From Asaia siamensis (GTDB taxonomy: Bacteria; Pseudomonadota; Alphaproteobacteria; Acetobacterales; Acetobacteraceae), in assembly GCF_014635085.1 (NCBI RefSeq), contig NZ_BMCH01000006.1, forward strand, positions 1-64,000: a stretch of 64,000 bases of DNA. The letters run 5' to 3'. Numbering within the stretch: position 1 is the first letter of the stretch; every line of letters starts with the position of its first letter. Under the pieces are notes generated by a model. The model searched no databases, was not told the origin of the DNA, and saw only the letters and a program-made list of their open reading frames with translations. Both the position numbers and the translations under genes were made by a program. Shown piece after piece: positions 63,739 to 64,000 of the stretch.

Positions 63739-64000
63739 ATGTCGGCACATCGTCCACAGCTTTTCTACACGACCCAACCCTCCCCCTGCCCTTATCTGCC
63801 AGGGCGCATCGAGCGAAAGGTCATGACCGAGCTCACCGGGATCGATGCCGATCTGCTGCATGACCGGCTGTCGCGCGCCGGTTTCAGACGCAGCCATGGC
63901 ATTGTCTACGCGCCGGTCTGCCATAACTGCCAGTCCTGCATCCCCATACGGCTGCCCGTATTCGAGTTCGAGCCTGACCGCACCATGCGGCGGATCAGAC
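63739..64000 (+). CDS. bpt: Aspartate/glutamate leucyltransferase, 5' part
   Basis: The first 87 codons of a gene cut by the right edge. The ATG at 63739 lies after GAGGAAG and GGG; a GTG at 63733 is an alternative. The protein starts QLFYTTQPSPCPYLPGRIERK, then VCHNCQSCIPIRLPV, which are the two Cys-bearing N-terminal blocks of the bacterial leucyl-tRNA-protein transferase Bpt (ATE family). It attaches Leu to N-terminal Asp or Glu for ClpS/ClpAP degradation. Divergent from cls, with a 135-bp shared promoter region. Confidence 0.92.
   Translation, partial: MSAHRPQLFYTTQPSPCPYLPGRIERKVMTELTGIDADLLHDRLSRAGFRRSHGIVYAPVCHNCQSCIPIRLPVFEFEPDRTMRRIR

Overview
The window looks like the chromosome of an alphaproteobacterium, most likely an acetic acid bacterium (Acetobacteraceae). 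Supporting signs are moderately high GC coding sequence, the rodZ-like/ispG/hisS/prfA run, a bolA/J-domain/cobS/cobT cluster, DUF4167, DUF1178 and DUF3553 proteins, a malate:quinone oxidoreductase and an LpxR-type lipid A enzyme. The family assignment rests on gene content and protein character read by eye, not on a database search. Almost all of the window is core, tightly packed metabolism and information processing.

Layout. 1-2815: the end of a genomic island inserted at tRNA-Ser(GCT), with a P4-type integrase, an AT-rich two-TM protein of unknown function and an AlpA-like regulator; it runs off the left edge. 2997-8536: gatCAB, ruvX (divergent) and mqo. 8692-14918: N-formylglutamate amidohydrolase, tRNA-Val, a 1.3-kb stretch without clear genes, a small membrane protein, a decayed gene, pta, a small Cas2/SinR-like protein, an MscS channel and tRNA-Met. 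14971-26181: glycosyltransferase, DUF4167, prmC, a secreted protein, then the leftward block lysC, nitronate-monooxygenase-like, rodZ-like, ispG, hisS, prfA, with ubiG divergent from lysC. 26296-32398: a compact leftward operon galU, pgm/pmm, DUF3553, comF, grxC, DUF1178, DUF2147, beta-propeller lactonase, preceded by tRNA-Leu. 32456-41446: lipB, a LolA-like lipoprotein, bolA, a J-domain protein, cobST, a PLP decarboxylase, a secreted protein and an SDR. 41607-51875: mfd/recG divergent pair, a degenerate GGDEF-EAL protein, lpxR-like, a two-domain cold-shock protein and smpB. 51879-64000: dapA, pheA, kdsB, hisN, serA, yifB/comM, a Cys/Met PLP enzyme, sseA, an AI-2E family permease, an endonuclease/phosphatase-fold protein, cardiolipin synthase and the start of bpt, cut by the right edge.

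Functionally the window supplies translation (gatCAB, hisS, prfA, prmC, smpB, bpt, four tRNAs), envelope building (galU, pgm, kdsB, lpxR-like, cls, rodZ-like), amino acid synthesis (lysC, dapA, pheA, hisN, serA), cofactors (lipB, cobST, ubiG, ispG) and DNA repair or recombination (ruvX, mfd, recG, comF, yifB). No CRISPR array, intact insertion sequence or complete novel multi-gene system was found. The most unusual items are the island end with a repeated promoter-proximal motif, a GGDEF-EAL protein with catalytic residues replaced in both domains, a hairpin that would bury the pta Shine-Dalgarno sequence, and two small unannotated-type genes (58-aa DUF3553 and a candidate 28-aa ORF).
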